A stretch of DNA of 52,880 nucleotides from an uncultured Collinsella sp. (GTDB lineage Bacteria > Actinomycetota > Coriobacteriia > Coriobacteriales > Coriobacteriaceae), in assembly GCA_902490405.1 (NCBI GenBank), contig CABUDS010000014.1, positions 1 through 52,880 on the forward strand, given 5' to 3'. Shown in pieces: positions 1 through 8,317 of this stretch (positions within the stretch are counted from its first letter, which is position 1; each line of letters begins with the position of its first letter). The notes under the pieces were generated by a model. The model was not told where the DNA came from and did not search any database. It saw nothing but the letters and a program-made list of their open reading frames with translations. A program made the position numbers and the translations under genes.

Positions 1-93
1 GGACTTGCAGCGACGGACCTCGGGACGCTCTTACACCACGTCTGCGCGCGCCACCATCAGGTTGGCGACACTGAGCGCAAAACCTGTCCGAGA

Positions 94-151
94 GGCCAAA
101 ATTACCTGTTACTAAATTGGTGACAGTACTCATATTTGCCATTATTTGGCC
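94..151. repeat. Nested imperfect palindrome
   Basis: GGCCAAA (94-100) pairs with TTTGGCC (145-151). Inside it CTGTTAC (106-112) pairs with GTGACAG (120-126) with one mismatch. No T tract follows, so it is not a typical terminator. Function unknown; it could be an intergenic repeat. Confidence 0.4.
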
Positions 152-172
152 ACGGCACCCTAAGAAGGGCGC

Positions 173-201
173 CCCGGAGCTCCCCACAGGGGAGCTCCGG
201 G
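173..201. repeat. Perfect 13-bp palindrome with a 3-nt loop
   Basis: CCCGGAGCTCCCC (173-185) is followed by ACA and then its exact reverse complement (189-201). It would form a very stable hairpin on either strand. There is no oligo-T run after it, so it may be an end-of-transcript hairpin of an upstream gene or a repeat. Confidence 0.55.
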
Positions 202-273
202 CTTCATAGGGGCACGAATAGCCCACTCCGACCTGCGAAATCTGTACTCGCGATGCGAATGACGTCCCTAACC

Positions 274-302
274 TTAAACTTTAGCTTGAACTTAGCTATA
301 AT
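274..302 (+). promoter_or_regulatory. Candidate promoter with consensus -10
   Basis: A perfect TATAAT lies at 297-302. A weak -35 (TTAAAC, 274-279) sits 17 bp upstream. Predicted transcription start is near 309. It would drive a long leader or a separate short RNA ahead of the lipoprotein gene at 635. Confidence 0.45.
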
Positions 303-308
303 GCGCTA

Positions 309-461
309 CGTTCCTGCCAGGCTGTGGTTGCGGACGGACGAAATGTCCATCCTAGTCCAAGACAGACGCGGTCAAAGGGATCCACGTAAGCGACCGCGTG
401 CGCGCGGCGCGATCATGGCGCGTCCTAGATGTAAGCCGCACCGTCCGTTCTACTTTTTTTT
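309..461 (+). ncRNA. Possible structured RNA or leader
   Basis: Downstream of the consensus -10 the sequence can fold. CGGACGG (331-337) pairs with CCGTCCG (441-447), ACGCGGTC (366-373) with GACCGCGT (392-399), and GGAC (336-339) can form a local stem with GTCC (345-348). Three bases after the closing arm there is a run of eight T (454-461), as in an intrinsic terminator. I do not recognise it as RNase P, tmRNA, SRP, 6S RNA or a known riboswitch. It may equally be an attenuator leader. Confidence 0.25.
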
Positions 462-634
462 GGGGCAATACCGCCTCGCGGGCGAGCGGGTCAGTCGTGA
501 AGGTGGCTGCGGCCTCCCGAGCAAACACCCCGGTGCGCAAGTGTGGGGTCAAATACCAGGTCAGCTGGTGGGAACAACCCGATATTCCGCGCAACGCACG
601 GATCGTATACGACACAGAAGGCAGGGTAGTGGAC

Positions 635-1645
635 ATGGTGAGGGGCAGCTTGGTGCACGCGGCTCGGTTAGGTGCTGGGACCGCGGCGGTCATTGCCGTT
701 TTGGGCCTGAGCGGATGCGCGTTCAACCCACTGTCCACGTTCACGACGCCCACGATCGACCAGATCGAGCACGAGGTTGTCACGCCGGCGGTGTCGGACG
801 ATGCCCTGGTCACGCCGGGAACCCTGACGGTCGCCCTCGATACGTCTGATGCCCCGCAGGCCATGCAGGACGCCGACGGAAACCTCACGGGCTATGCGGT
901 CGATGCCGCTCGTGCCCTTGCAAGCCGTATGGGCCTTAAGGTTGCCTTCGTCGATGCGTCTTCTGCCGATTCCGCGCTTGGCGACAAAAAGGCCGACATC
1001 TTCATTGGCGACATCAATTCCACGGATGGTGACATCAGCGCGCTTGGTACTTGCCTGTACGACGCTGCGGCAGTGTTCGGAAAGACGAGCGACGGCGAGT
1101 CTCTGAGCGTTTCCACCGAAACGCTTAACACCGCTACCCTGGGCGTTCAGACCTCCTCGGCCTCGCAGGAAGCGCTCGCCAAGCAGAGCATCACGGCCAA
1201 CCAAAAGACCTTCTCCAACATCAACGAGTGCTTTGAGGCACTCGAGTCCGGCGAGGTCGACTACGTGATCTGCGACTCCACGGCCGGCGGCTACCTTGCG
1301 CGCCTGATGAGCCAGGTCTCTTACGTCGGCACGCTCGAGACGCCCTCGACGCTCGGCGTCGCGGGCCTCGCGGCCAACGACGAGCTATGCCGTGCCGTGA
1401 GCGATGCCCTCGACGGTATCACGGTCGATGGCACGCTCGAGGCGGTCCACTCCGTTTGGTACGGCACGATGCCCTATGACCTCATCACCAAGACGGTCTC
1501 GGGCGCCGACGTGCAGTCGACCGACACCGGATCCGGCGAGTCCGCATCCTCCGATTCGAGCAGCGAGGGTGCATCCTCCGAGGATAAATCGTCCAGCCAG
1601 GAGGGCACTATCACCGACGACGACATTAACAAACTCAATAGCTAG
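635..1645 (+). CDS. Solute-binding lipoprotein, family 3 type
   Basis: Predicted 336-residue exported lipoprotein, probably the substrate-binding component of an amino-acid-type ABC importer. It has a short basic N terminus, a hydrophobic stretch (about residues 12-25) and a lipobox LSGC with the acylated Cys at 28. Residues about 60-280 resemble family 3 solute-binding proteins: a GTLTVALDTSD start, a GYAVDAARALA segment and an EALESGEVDYVICDS region. The last 40 residues are Ser/Asp/Glu rich and look like a low-complexity tail. I chose the ATG at 635 because it gives an intact lipoprotein signal, although the frame stays open upstream to 398. No permease or ATPase gene is adjacent, so the substrate and partner are unknown. 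Confidence 0.75.
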   Translation: MVRGSLVHAARLGAGTAAVIAVLGLSGCAFNPLSTFTTPTIDQIEHEVVTPAVSDDALVTPGTLTVALDTSDAPQAMQDADGNLTGYAVDAARALASRMGLKVAFVDASSADSALGDKKADIFIGDINSTDGDISALGTCLYDAAAVFGKTSDGESLSVSTETLNTATLGVQTSSASQEALAKQSITANQKTFSNINECFEALESGEVDYVICDSTAGGYLARLMSQVSYVGTLETPSTLGVAGLAANDELCRAVSDALDGITVDGTLEAVHSVWYGTMPYDLITKTVSGADVQSTDTGSGESASSDSSSEGASSEDKSSSQEGTITDDDINKLNS

Positions 1646-1711
1646 TTATTGCTAGGGGTGGCATCTCCTATGCGCTAGGAGAGGCGCCTCTTCACGGTTT
1701 CAACACGCATT

Positions 1712-1745
1712 GCCGGGCTCTCCCAACAGGGGAGCCCGGCTTTTT
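1712..1745 (+). terminator. Intrinsic terminator after the lipoprotein gene
   Basis: A GC-rich stem (GCCGGGCTC... / ...GAGCCCGGC, 1712-1740, one bulge, AACA loop) is followed by TTTTT. It lies 67 bp after the stop of the lipoprotein gene. Confidence 0.85.
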
Positions 1746-1962
1746 CGTTCCCATAAAACCAGCAGGTCAAAGACATTTTTTAGGTGCAAAACCAAAGCCG
1801 CCGCCTCCCTCCTATAGCGCACTTTGCCACGGAAAAGTGCGAGACTTCGGTATGCGGTATCAAGCAATCGTTATTCGGGTCTTTAGGAATCCGCGTGATT
1901 AAATGCACGGCAATGGGTACATAGCCAGTACAGTAAGTCCCCGAGGCAGATTGGAGCCACGT
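1746..1962. other. Leader and promoter region of the hibernation factor gene
   Basis: No gene seen. It contains a small hairpin (CGCACTT/AAGTGCG, about 1818-1840) and a GGAG ribosome-binding site at 1951-1954. No consensus promoter could be picked by eye. Confidence 0.4.
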
Positions 1963-2547
1963 ATGGATATCAAGGTTTCTGGACGCAAGACGACGGTAAC
2001 CGATGCTCTGCGTGCGCATGTGGACGAGAAGATCGGCGAGGCGCTCAAGGTTTTCGATATCGAGCCCATGACAGTCGACGTCGTGCTTCGCTATGAGAAG
2101 AACCCCTCGAACCCCAACCCGGCAATCGTCGAGGTTACGGTTCGTGCCCGCGGTTCGGTGATTCGCGTTGCCGAGCACGGTGCAGATATGTACGCTGCCA
2201 TCGACCTCTCCGCCGATAAGGTCACCCGCCAGCTGCGCAAGTTCAAGACCAAGGTCGTGGACAACCGCCAGGGCGGTGCCAGCGCAGCGGATGTCGCGCC
2301 GGTCGAGCGCGTCGAGGATCTGGCCGACCTGCTGCTGCCCGAGGAGGAGGACGACCTGCTCGTCCGCGAGAAGGTCATCGATGTCACCCCGATGACTGAG
2401 GAGCAGGCGCTGGTGCAGACCGATTTGCTCGGTCACGACTTCTACGTGTTCGAGAACGCGACGACTGGCCTCATCAATGTGGTGTATCACCGTAAGAATG
2501 GTGGATATGGCATCATCAAGCCCCGTATCGAAACACTTGACGAGTAA
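1963..2547 (+). CDS. hpf: Ribosome hibernation promoting factor, long form
   Basis: 194-residue protein of the HPF/RaiA family. The long form dimerises 70S ribosomes into inactive 100S particles in stationary phase. Residues 1-100 match the S30AE domain (starts MDIKVSGRKTTVTDAL). Residues about 130-194 match the C-terminal dimerisation domain (VIDVTPMTEEQAL, LLGHDFYVFENATTGLINVVYHRKNGGYGIIKP). The frame is open from 1903, but the ATG at 1963 preceded by GGAG fits the conserved N terminus. It is a single-gene unit followed by a terminator. Confidence 0.93.
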   Translation: MDIKVSGRKTTVTDALRAHVDEKIGEALKVFDIEPMTVDVVLRYEKNPSNPNPAIVEVTVRARGSVIRVAEHGADMYAAIDLSADKVTRQLRKFKTKVVDNRQGGASAADVAPVERVEDLADLLLPEEEDDLLVREKVIDVTPMTEEQALVQTDLLGHDFYVFENATTGLINVVYHRKNGGYGIIKPRIETLDE

Positions 2548-2576
2548 AATACGTTAACTTGCATGAGTTAACGGCC

Positions 2577-2609
2577 GGCGGTCATCCCATGCGGATGGCC
2601 GCCTTTTTT
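2577..2609 (+). terminator. Intrinsic terminator after hpf
   Basis: GGCGGTCATCC (2577-2587) and GGATGGCCGCC (2593-2603) form a stem with one mismatch, followed by six T. Just upstream is a separate palindrome CGTTAACT/AGTTAACG (2552-2573). Confidence 0.85.
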
Positions 2610-2627
2610 ACGTAAGGAGTCGCTTTG

Positions 2628-3581
2628 ATGGACAAGGCTGCATCTACCGGCCATTCTGACCGCTGCCGCATCGTCATCGATACCTGCTGCGACTTTAGCC
2701 CCGAGGTTGCCGCGAACCTCGATGTCGATATCTTGGGCTTCCCCTTTATCATCGATGGCGAGGAGCGCACGGACGATATCTGGTCGAGCATCAGCCCTAA
2801 GGAGTTCTACGACCGCATGCGCGCCGGCGCTCGCGTGTCTACCTCTGCCGTGTCGCTCGGTCGCTATATCGAGTTCTTTACCGAGTGCGCCAAAGAGGGT
2901 ACGCCCACGGTCTACCTGTGCTTTACCTCGGCGCTGTCGTCGAGCTACAACTCCGCGTGCCAGGCGGCGGACGCCGTGCGCGCCGAGTATCCCGATTTTG
3001 AGCTGTACGTGGTCGACAACGCCCTGCCCTGCGCGACCGGCGAGCTCTTGGCGCTCGAGGCCGTCCGTCAACGCTCGGCGGGACTCACCGCCAAGCAGCT
3101 GGTCGACTGGGCAAACGAGGCCAAGACCTACGTGCACGGCTACTTTACGCTCGAGAGCTTTGACGCGCTGGCTGCCGGCGGCCGCATTCCGCCCGCGGCG
3201 GCACAGCTCACGGCAAAGCTCGACGTCAAACCCGAGCTGTCCTACGACCTGGCCGGCTCGCTGTCGCTGATCGGCGTCAACCGCGGTCGCAAGAAGGCGC
3301 TCAAGTCCATTCTCAAGTCGTTCCGCGAGAACTATGTGCCCGATCGCACCATGCCCATCGCCATTATGACGGCCGATGCCGAAAAGGACGGCGACTGGCT
3401 CGAAGCCGCCATCCGTAAGGAGGAGGGCTGCGCCGACGTCACGATCATTCGCAGCTCCGTGGGTCCCACCATCGGCTCGCACGTGGGCCCCGGCATGGTG
3501 GCCTGCGCGTTTTGGGGCAAGAACCGCGCCGACAAGGCGTCGCTTTCCGACCGCATCGCCCGCCGCGTGCGCGGTCAGTAG
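2628..3581 (+). CDS. DegV family fatty-acid-binding protein
   Basis: 317-residue cytosolic DegV-family protein. Members bind long-chain fatty acids and can act as the FakB subunit that presents the lipid to a FakA kinase. The N terminus has IVIDTCCDFSPE, where family members usually carry DS(T/S)xDL. The conserved TSALSSSYNSA segment lies near residue 105, and the C-terminal lobe has TIGSHVGPGMVACAFW (the family GP-H-GPG lipid-head region). Start is the ATG at 2628 with AAGGAG at 2614-2619; an adjacent in-frame TTG (2625) is less likely. No fakA gene is seen nearby. Confidence 0.88.
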   Translation: MDKAASTGHSDRCRIVIDTCCDFSPEVAANLDVDILGFPFIIDGEERTDDIWSSISPKEFYDRMRAGARVSTSAVSLGRYIEFFTECAKEGTPTVYLCFTSALSSSYNSACQAADAVRAEYPDFELYVVDNALPCATGELLALEAVRQRSAGLTAKQLVDWANEAKTYVHGYFTLESFDALAAGGRIPPAAAQLTAKLDVKPELSYDLAGSLSLIGVNRGRKKALKSILKSFRENYVPDRTMPIAIMTADAEKDGDWLEAAIRKEEGCADVTIIRSSVGPTIGSHVGPGMVACAFWGKNRADKASLSDRIARRVRGQ

Positions 3582-3679
3582 GCAAGTAACGCGGCCGTAA
3601 TCGATCCCAACTCACAGCCCAAACGCTGGCACCGAGTATTCAACCTGGTAACAACACCCAACCCAAAAGGAAAGGTTTC

Positions 3680-4759
3680 ATGGCAAACAAGCTCTCCGTC
3701 GCATTCATCGGCACCGGAATCATGGGTGCCCCCATCGCCGGCCACATCCTGGATGCCGGCTATCCCGTCTCGGTCAACAACCGCACCAAGTCCAAGGCCG
3801 CAGCGCTCGTTGAGCGCGGCGCCGTCTGGGCCGATACGCCGGCCGATGCCGCGGCGAACGCCGATGTCGTCTTTACCATGGTGGGCTATCCCTCCGAGGT
3901 CGAGGAGCTCTACCTGGCGGGCGACGGCCTGCTCGCGTGCACTAAACCCGGCGCGGTCCTGATCGACCTCACCACGAGCTCCCCCGAGCTGGCGCGCGAC
4001 ATTGCCGAGGCCGCCCAGGTTTCCGGCCGCATGGCGTTTGACTGCCCCGTCACCGGCGGCGAGTCTGGTGCTATCGCCGGCACGCTCACGGCTATCGTGG
4101 GCGCCACCGAGAACGATATCGCGCCGGTCCGCGATATCCTTGCCACCTTTGCGGCCAACATCTGCTGCTTCGATGGCGCCGGCAAGGGTCAGGCTGCCAA
4201 GCTCGCCAACCAGGTGTCGCTGGGCGCCTGCATGGTCGGCATGGCCGACGCCATGGCATTTGCCGAGCTGAGCGGCCTTGACCTGGAGAAGACCCGCCAG
4301 ATGATCCTGGGCGGCACCGGCAAGTCCGGCGCCATGGAGAGCCTGGCCCCCAAGGCGCTCGACGGCGACTACAAGCCCGGCTTTATGGTCGAGCACTTCA
4401 TTAAGGACCTGCGTCTGGCGCTCGCCTACGCCGATGACCGCGAGCTCGCGCTGCCCGGCGCCGACGTGGCCTTTACGCTCTACGACATGCTCGACGCCAT
4501 CGGTGGTGCCAAGCTGGGTACCCAGGCCATCACGGTCCTCTACAAGGAGGAGGCCGACGCCATCGCCGCCGGTCTGGACTGGTCGCAGTATCGCCCCGAG
4601 GAGCACGGTGCCCACGAGGACGGCTGCGGTTGCGGCGAGCACGGCGACGAGCATGAGTGCGGTTGCGGCCACCATCACGGCGAGGACCACGAGTGCTGCG
4701 GCGGCCACGGCCATGATGACGGCCACGAGTGCTGCTGCGGCCACCATCACGAGGAGTAG
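3680..4759 (+). CDS. Beta-hydroxyacid dehydrogenase with His/Cys-rich C-terminal tail
   Basis: 359 residues. Residues 1-300 are a complete 3-hydroxyisobutyrate/tartronate-semialdehyde dehydrogenase-type protein. Seen are the Rossmann start FIGTGIMGAPIAGHI, the substrate motif DCPVTGGESGA and the catalytic-Lys region GKGQAAKLANQV. Family enzymes oxidise small 3-hydroxyacids with NAD(P)+. The last 50 residues (about 310-359) are extraordinary: 13 His and 9 Cys in a Gly/Asp/Glu background, in repeating GHxxxECxC-like units. This suggests metal binding (Zn, Ni or Cu) and is not part of the normal family fold. RBS AAAGGAAAGG upstream. Four bases or so separate it from the next gene. The substrate is not determined. 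Confidence 0.85.
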   Translation: MANKLSVAFIGTGIMGAPIAGHILDAGYPVSVNNRTKSKAAALVERGAVWADTPADAAANADVVFTMVGYPSEVEELYLAGDGLLACTKPGAVLIDLTTSSPELARDIAEAAQVSGRMAFDCPVTGGESGAIAGTLTAIVGATENDIAPVRDILATFAANICCFDGAGKGQAAKLANQVSLGACMVGMADAMAFAELSGLDLEKTRQMILGGTGKSGAMESLAPKALDGDYKPGFMVEHFIKDLRLALAYADDRELALPGADVAFTLYDMLDAIGGAKLGTQAITVLYKEEADAIAAGLDWSQYRPEEHGAHEDGCGCGEHGDEHECGCGHHHGEDHECCGGHGHDDGHECCCGHHHEE

Positions 4760-4764
4760 CGCCC

Positions 4765-5193
4765 ATGAGCTGGACGTTCGTGGTGCTTGCGCTGGTGCTC
4801 TTTCTCTTTGCGATCTACATCGGCTTTTTGTGCGGTCAGTGGGCGTGCGAAAAGCGCGTCATCACCAAGCGCGACTACTGGATTGCCAACTTTGCAGGCG
4901 CGGCGGCAGTCGTCCTGCTGACCTGGGTGTTCTCACTGTTCCCGCTGGTGCAGTTTGCGCCGATCGGCTGGCTCGGCGGCTTTATCGCCGGTCTTAAGAT
5001 GAGCTTTGGCGAGTCCGTTGGTCCGTGGCGCAAGCACGACGAGGTCTTTAACGTCAACAAGGCTCACCGCGCCGCCGCCGACGCGGGCGACGCCGAGGAA
5101 CGCCGCCGTGCGCGTCGCAATGGCGCAGCCGACCGACAGCTCATCTCGGTCACCGATGACAGCAAGGGTGCTGGCAAGCACGCTAAGAAATAA
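4765..5193 (+). CDS. Small membrane protein with basic tail
   Basis: 142 residues, function unknown. The first 21 residues form a hydrophobic helix (WTFVVLALVLFLFAIYIGFL), and a second hydrophobic stretch covers about 41-75 (ANFAGAAAVVLLTWVFSLFPLV). The C-terminal third is charged and Arg/Ala rich, probably cytosolic. The start at 4765 has GAGGAG at 4751-4756, overlapping the end of the dehydrogenase gene, so the two are probably translationally coupled. It is followed 12 bp later by the HEAT-repeat gene. Confidence 0.7.
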   Translation: MSWTFVVLALVLFLFAIYIGFLCGQWACEKRVITKRDYWIANFAGAAAVVLLTWVFSLFPLVQFAPIGWLGGFIAGLKMSFGESVGPWRKHDEVFNVNKAHRAAADAGDAEERRRARRNGAADRQLISVTDDSKGAGKHAKK

Positions 5194-5205
5194 GAAGAGG
5201 TAACT

Positions 5206-5904
5206 ATGGCAGAAAACAAAGACGAACAGCTCACCGACGAGGAGCTGGCACAGCTCCAGCTGGCAGAGGAGAACGAGAACGCCGTCGACCGCCTGGTCAA
5301 GGAGCTCGGCTGCCCCACGCGCCGCATCCGCCAGTTTGCCGCCCGCGTGCTGCATCTTCTGGCCGAGCGCGATCCGCAGCGCGTCGTGCCCTGCGTGCCC
5401 GCGCTGATCGAGGCGCTCGATCGCCCCGAGGCGCAGACCCGCTGGGAGGCCCTCGATGCCTTGGCGGCACTCGCCACCACCTGCCCCGAGCAGATGGAGG
5501 ACGCCTTTGAGGGCGCCGAGACCGCGCTGTTCGACGAGATTTCCTCCACGCTGCGCTATGCCGCCTTCCGCCTGCTGTGCGTGTGGGGTGCCACGAGCGT
5601 CGAGCGTTCGCGCGAGGCTTGGCCCATCCTGGACGAGGCCATCCAGTGCTACCACGGCGACCTTGAGTATCGCGACATGCTCGGTTGCCTGTACGAGTTT
5701 GGCCAGGGCGAGATCGACGCCGAGGTCGCCGAGAAGCTTGCGCTGCGCCTTAAGTTCGACGCCGAGAACGGCAAGGGCAGCTATCTCAAGGCCCGTTCGA
5801 GTGAGATTTGCGAAATGCTTGTTAAACGTTTTGGCCTGGATCTCTCCAAAAAGAAGAAGCGTGCTAGCGTTAAAAAATCTGACGACGCCGAAGACGAGGA
5901 GTAA
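5206..5904 (+). CDS. HEAT-repeat-like protein
   Basis: 232-residue soluble protein. Residues about 25-120 contain helix pairs typical of HEAT/PBS-lyase repeats (RRIRQFAARVLHLLAERD, VPALIEALDRPEAQTRWEALDALAALA). The C terminus is Lys-rich then acidic. Such proteins usually scaffold protein interactions; no catalytic motif is visible. It sits between the small membrane protein (12-bp gap) and isocitrate dehydrogenase (6-bp gap), so it is likely part of the same transcript. RBS GAAGAGG. Confidence 0.7.
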   Translation: MAENKDEQLTDEELAQLQLAEENENAVDRLVKELGCPTRRIRQFAARVLHLLAERDPQRVVPCVPALIEALDRPEAQTRWEALDALAALATTCPEQMEDAFEGAETALFDEISSTLRYAAFRLLCVWGATSVERSREAWPILDEAIQCYHGDLEYRDMLGCLYEFGQGEIDAEVAEKLALRLKFDAENGKGSYLKARSSEICEMLVKRFGLDLSKKKKRASVKKSDDAEDEE

Positions 5905-5910
5905 CAGATT

Positions 5911-6996
5911 ATGGCGCACGATGTAGTCCTGATTCCCGGTGACGGTATCGGTCCCGAGATCACGCAGGCCATGCGCCGCGTGGTCGAGGCCACCGGTGTC
6001 CAGATTAACTGGAATGTCCAGGAGGCCGGTGCCGGCGTCATGGACGAGTTTGGTACGCCGCTGCCCCAGCACGTCCTCGATGCGGTCGCCGAGACCAAGG
6101 TTGCCATCAAGGGCCCCATCACCACGCCGGTCGGTACGGGCTTCCGCAGCGTCAATGTTTCCCTGCGTAAGCACTTCGACCTGTACGCCTGCGTGCGCCC
6201 CTGCCTGTCGCAGCCGGGCGACGGCTCGCGCTTCCGCGACGTCGACCTGGTCATCGTGCGCGAGAACACCGAGGACCTCTACGCCGGTATCGAGTTCGAT
6301 GAGGGCGCTGCCGAGGTCGAGGAGCTTTCGCAGCTCGTCGAGCGCTCGGGTCAGAAGACCTTCGCCGCGGATTCCGCCATCTCGATCAAGCCCATCTCCA
6401 TCGCCAAGAGCCGCCGCATTGTGGAGTACGCCTTTGAGTACGCCCGCCGTTGCGGCCGCAAAAAGGTGACGGCTGTGCACAAGGCCAATATCATGAAGGC
6501 GACCGACGGCCTGTTCCTGCGCGTTGCGCGCGAGGTGGCCGCGGGCTACCCCGACATCGAGTTCAACGACAAGATCGTCGACGCCACCTGCATGGGCCTG
6601 GTCCAGAACCCCAACGACTTCGATGTCCTGGTGCTGCCCAACCTGTACGGCGACATCGTGAGCGACCTGTGCGCCGGCCTGGTGGGCGGCTTAGGGATGG
6701 CCCCCGGCTCCAACATCGGTGCCGACTGCGCCATCTTTGAGGCGACGCACGGCTCTGCGCCTGATATCGCTGGCCAGGATATCGCCAACCCCACGGCCGA
6801 GATCCTCTCTGCTGCGATGATGCTCGATCACCTGGGTGAGAACGACGCGGCCAACCGCATTCGCGCCGCCGTCTCTGCCACGCTCGACGAGGGCGAACAG
6901 GTTACCGGTGACGTGCGTCGTGCCCAGACTGGCTCCGTCGAGGGGGCCGTGGGTACGCAGGCCTTTGCCGATGCCGTTATCGCGCACCTAGCTTAA
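5911..6996 (+). CDS. icd: NAD-dependent isocitrate dehydrogenase type
   Basis: 361-residue decarboxylating dehydrogenase of the isocitrate/isopropylmalate family. It starts LIPGDGIGPEIT. The substrate-loop segment NVSLRKHFDLYACVRP is typical of NAD-type isocitrate dehydrogenase rather than LeuB. Other conserved segments are VIVRENTEDLYAGIEF, KVTAVHKANIMK, NLYGDIVSDLCAGLVGG and EATHGSAPDIAGQ. It would convert isocitrate to 2-oxoglutarate in the cytosol. The product could also be a homoisocitrate or isopropylmalate enzyme, but no leu genes are nearby. Confidence 0.85.
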   Translation: MAHDVVLIPGDGIGPEITQAMRRVVEATGVQINWNVQEAGAGVMDEFGTPLPQHVLDAVAETKVAIKGPITTPVGTGFRSVNVSLRKHFDLYACVRPCLSQPGDGSRFRDVDLVIVRENTEDLYAGIEFDEGAAEVEELSQLVERSGQKTFAADSAISIKPISIAKSRRIVEYAFEYARRCGRKKVTAVHKANIMKATDGLFLRVAREVAAGYPDIEFNDKIVDATCMGLVQNPNDFDVLVLPNLYGDIVSDLCAGLVGGLGMAPGSNIGADCAIFEATHGSAPDIAGQDIANPTAEILSAAMMLDHLGENDAANRIRAAVSATLDEGEQVTGDVRRAQTGSVEGAVGTQAFADAVIAHLA

Positions 6997-7055
6997 GGCA
7001 TGCAGGCTGCAAACGCCTAAATAGTACTTAAGTGTTTGCGTATAACCTAAGAATC

Positions 7056-7084
7056 AATACGCCCGGCGCTCTGTCGGGCGTATT
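7056..7084 (+). terminator. Hairpin after icd
   Basis: AATACGCCCG (7056-7065) pairs perfectly with CGGGCGTATT (7075-7084). The T content after it is low, so the hairpin may be a weak terminator. Confidence 0.55.
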
Positions 7085-7122
7085 CTATTGCGGACTATGT
7101 TTCCTAACAAGGAGTAACTGAT

Positions 7123-8205
7123 ATGGGTCTGATTCAAAAGAAGGACGAGAAGGACGAGATCGACGGCATCCAGATCATCGAGCGCGGCGAAGGCCCCGAC
7201 GGTGATGAGGACGAGAAGATCGACCTGGTCGCCGGCACGTCTGCCGAGCACATTGCTGCCGGCACGACCGCCGAGGAGGAGGACGCTCGCCTGGAGGCAA
7301 AGATCGCCGCGGACGCCGCCGACGAGAACCTCATGCCCGAGGAGCAAGACGAGGACGACTCCGACGCGGACGACCATGCATCCAAGCACAAGAAGACGAT
7401 GATTGCCGCCTTTGTGGTTGCAGTCGTGATCGCTGCGGTGGTCGGCTTCTTTATTGGCAATGGCGGCTTTGGCGGCAAGGGCGTCGGTTCGTCGACCCTG
7501 ACCGAGGACCAGCTCGATTCGACCGTGGCAAGCTATAGTTATAACGGCAAGAAGAGCGACATCACCGCGCGCGAGGCCATCGAGAGCCAGTACAGCCTCG
7601 ATACCGTCAAGGATAGCAACGGCAACTACGCCGCCCCCTCTGCCGACGTCATCCTGTCTTACGTGCGCAACAAGATTCTGCTCGATGCTGCCGAGGACGA
7701 GGGCATTACCGTCTCCTCTAAGGAGATGAAGAAGTATGCCGAGGATTCTATCGGCACCTCGGACTACGACACCATGGCCAAGCAGTATGGCGTGTCCAAG
7801 GACCAGGCCAAGCAGATCGTCCGCCAGTCCGCGACGCTGCAGAAGCTCTACAAGAAGAAGGTGGGCGATGCTTCCGCGAGCATGCCGACCGCTCCGACCG
7901 AGCCTTCTGACGGCAACGAGGACACCGCGAGCAAGGATTACGCCGATTACATCATCAACCTTGCCGGTGACGAGTGGGATAGCTCGAAGGGCACCTGGAA
8001 GGACGAGAACAGCACCTACGCTAAGGCCTTCGCTAACGATGCCTTTACCGCCGATAGTGCCACCTATAAGCAGGCCATGACCGCCTATTACACCGCCTAT
8101 CAGCAGTACTCCTCGCAGGCCTCGAGCGCCAGCTCCAAGTGGACCGAGTATGCCAACGGCCTGTACGCCAAGGCCAACATCAGCATCTACGGCCTGTTTG
8201 CGTAA
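7123..8205 (+). CDS. Membrane-anchored extracytoplasmic protein, chaperone-like helical domain
   Basis: 360 residues. Residues 1-88 are very acidic and low complexity and presumably cytosolic. A single membrane segment follows (about 91-111, MIAAFVVAVVIAAVVGFFIG). The rest (112-360) is predicted extracytoplasmic. The helical part around 170-260 (VILSYVRNKILLDAAEDEGITVSSKEMKKYAEDSI) resembles the N-terminal domain of SurA/trigger-factor-like foldases, but no PPIase domain is recognisable. The Ser/Ala/Gln/Tyr-rich tail is low complexity. RBS AAGGAG. Single gene with its own terminator. A role in secreted-protein folding is inference only. Confidence 0.65.
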   Translation: MGLIQKKDEKDEIDGIQIIERGEGPDGDEDEKIDLVAGTSAEHIAAGTTAEEEDARLEAKIAADAADENLMPEEQDEDDSDADDHASKHKKTMIAAFVVAVVIAAVVGFFIGNGGFGGKGVGSSTLTEDQLDSTVASYSYNGKKSDITAREAIESQYSLDTVKDSNGNYAAPSADVILSYVRNKILLDAAEDEGITVSSKEMKKYAEDSIGTSDYDTMAKQYGVSKDQAKQIVRQSATLQKLYKKKVGDASASMPTAPTEPSDGNEDTASKDYADYIINLAGDEWDSSKGTWKDENSTYAKAFANDAFTADSATYKQAMTAYYTAYQQYSSQASSASSKWTEYANGLYAKANISIYGLFA

Positions 8206-8246
8206 GATTTGCCCGAGCTACCGAGCGCGAAGCTGATATATCTGAT

Positions 8247-8283
8247 TAAGCCCGCTAGAACGGATGTCGTTCTAGCGGGCTTA
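8247..8283. terminator. Bidirectional terminator between convergent genes
   Basis: A 15-bp perfect stem (8247-8261 with 8269-8283) and 7-nt loop lie between the plus-strand anchored protein and the minus-strand XRE gene. Short T runs occur on both sides. Confidence 0.8.
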
Positions 8284-8317
8284 TTGCGTTTAGGCGCTGG
8301 TGGCTAAATTATGTCTA

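Larger units (their letters stand above)
1..634. other. Left-edge stretch without a convincing gene
   Basis: No frame here looks convincingly coding. The first 126 bases are open in frame 1 up to a TGA and could be the last 41 codons of a gene starting outside the window, but I recognise nothing in the translation. The stretch holds a nested palindrome (94-151), a 13-bp perfect palindrome (173-201), a perfect TATAAT (297-302) and an oligo-T run (454-461). These are listed separately. Confidence 0.5.

Noticed and set aside
309..461. Known riboswitch, SRP RNA, RNase P RNA or tmRNA
   Set aside because: None of the conserved sequence blocks of these RNAs could be found; kept only as an unidentified candidate.
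398..634. N-terminal extension of the lipoprotein gene
   Set aside because: The frame is open, but using it would bury the lipoprotein signal sequence inside the protein, and the region looks like a structured leader.
2552..2573. LacI-type operator between hpf and degV
   Set aside because: CGTTAACT/AGTTAACG resembles the lac and gal half-sites, but it lies just before a terminator and not in a promoter position.
4933..6480. 515-codon minus-strand open frame
   Set aside because: Runs antisense across three plus-strand genes and their RBS sites; composition typical of a shadow frame.
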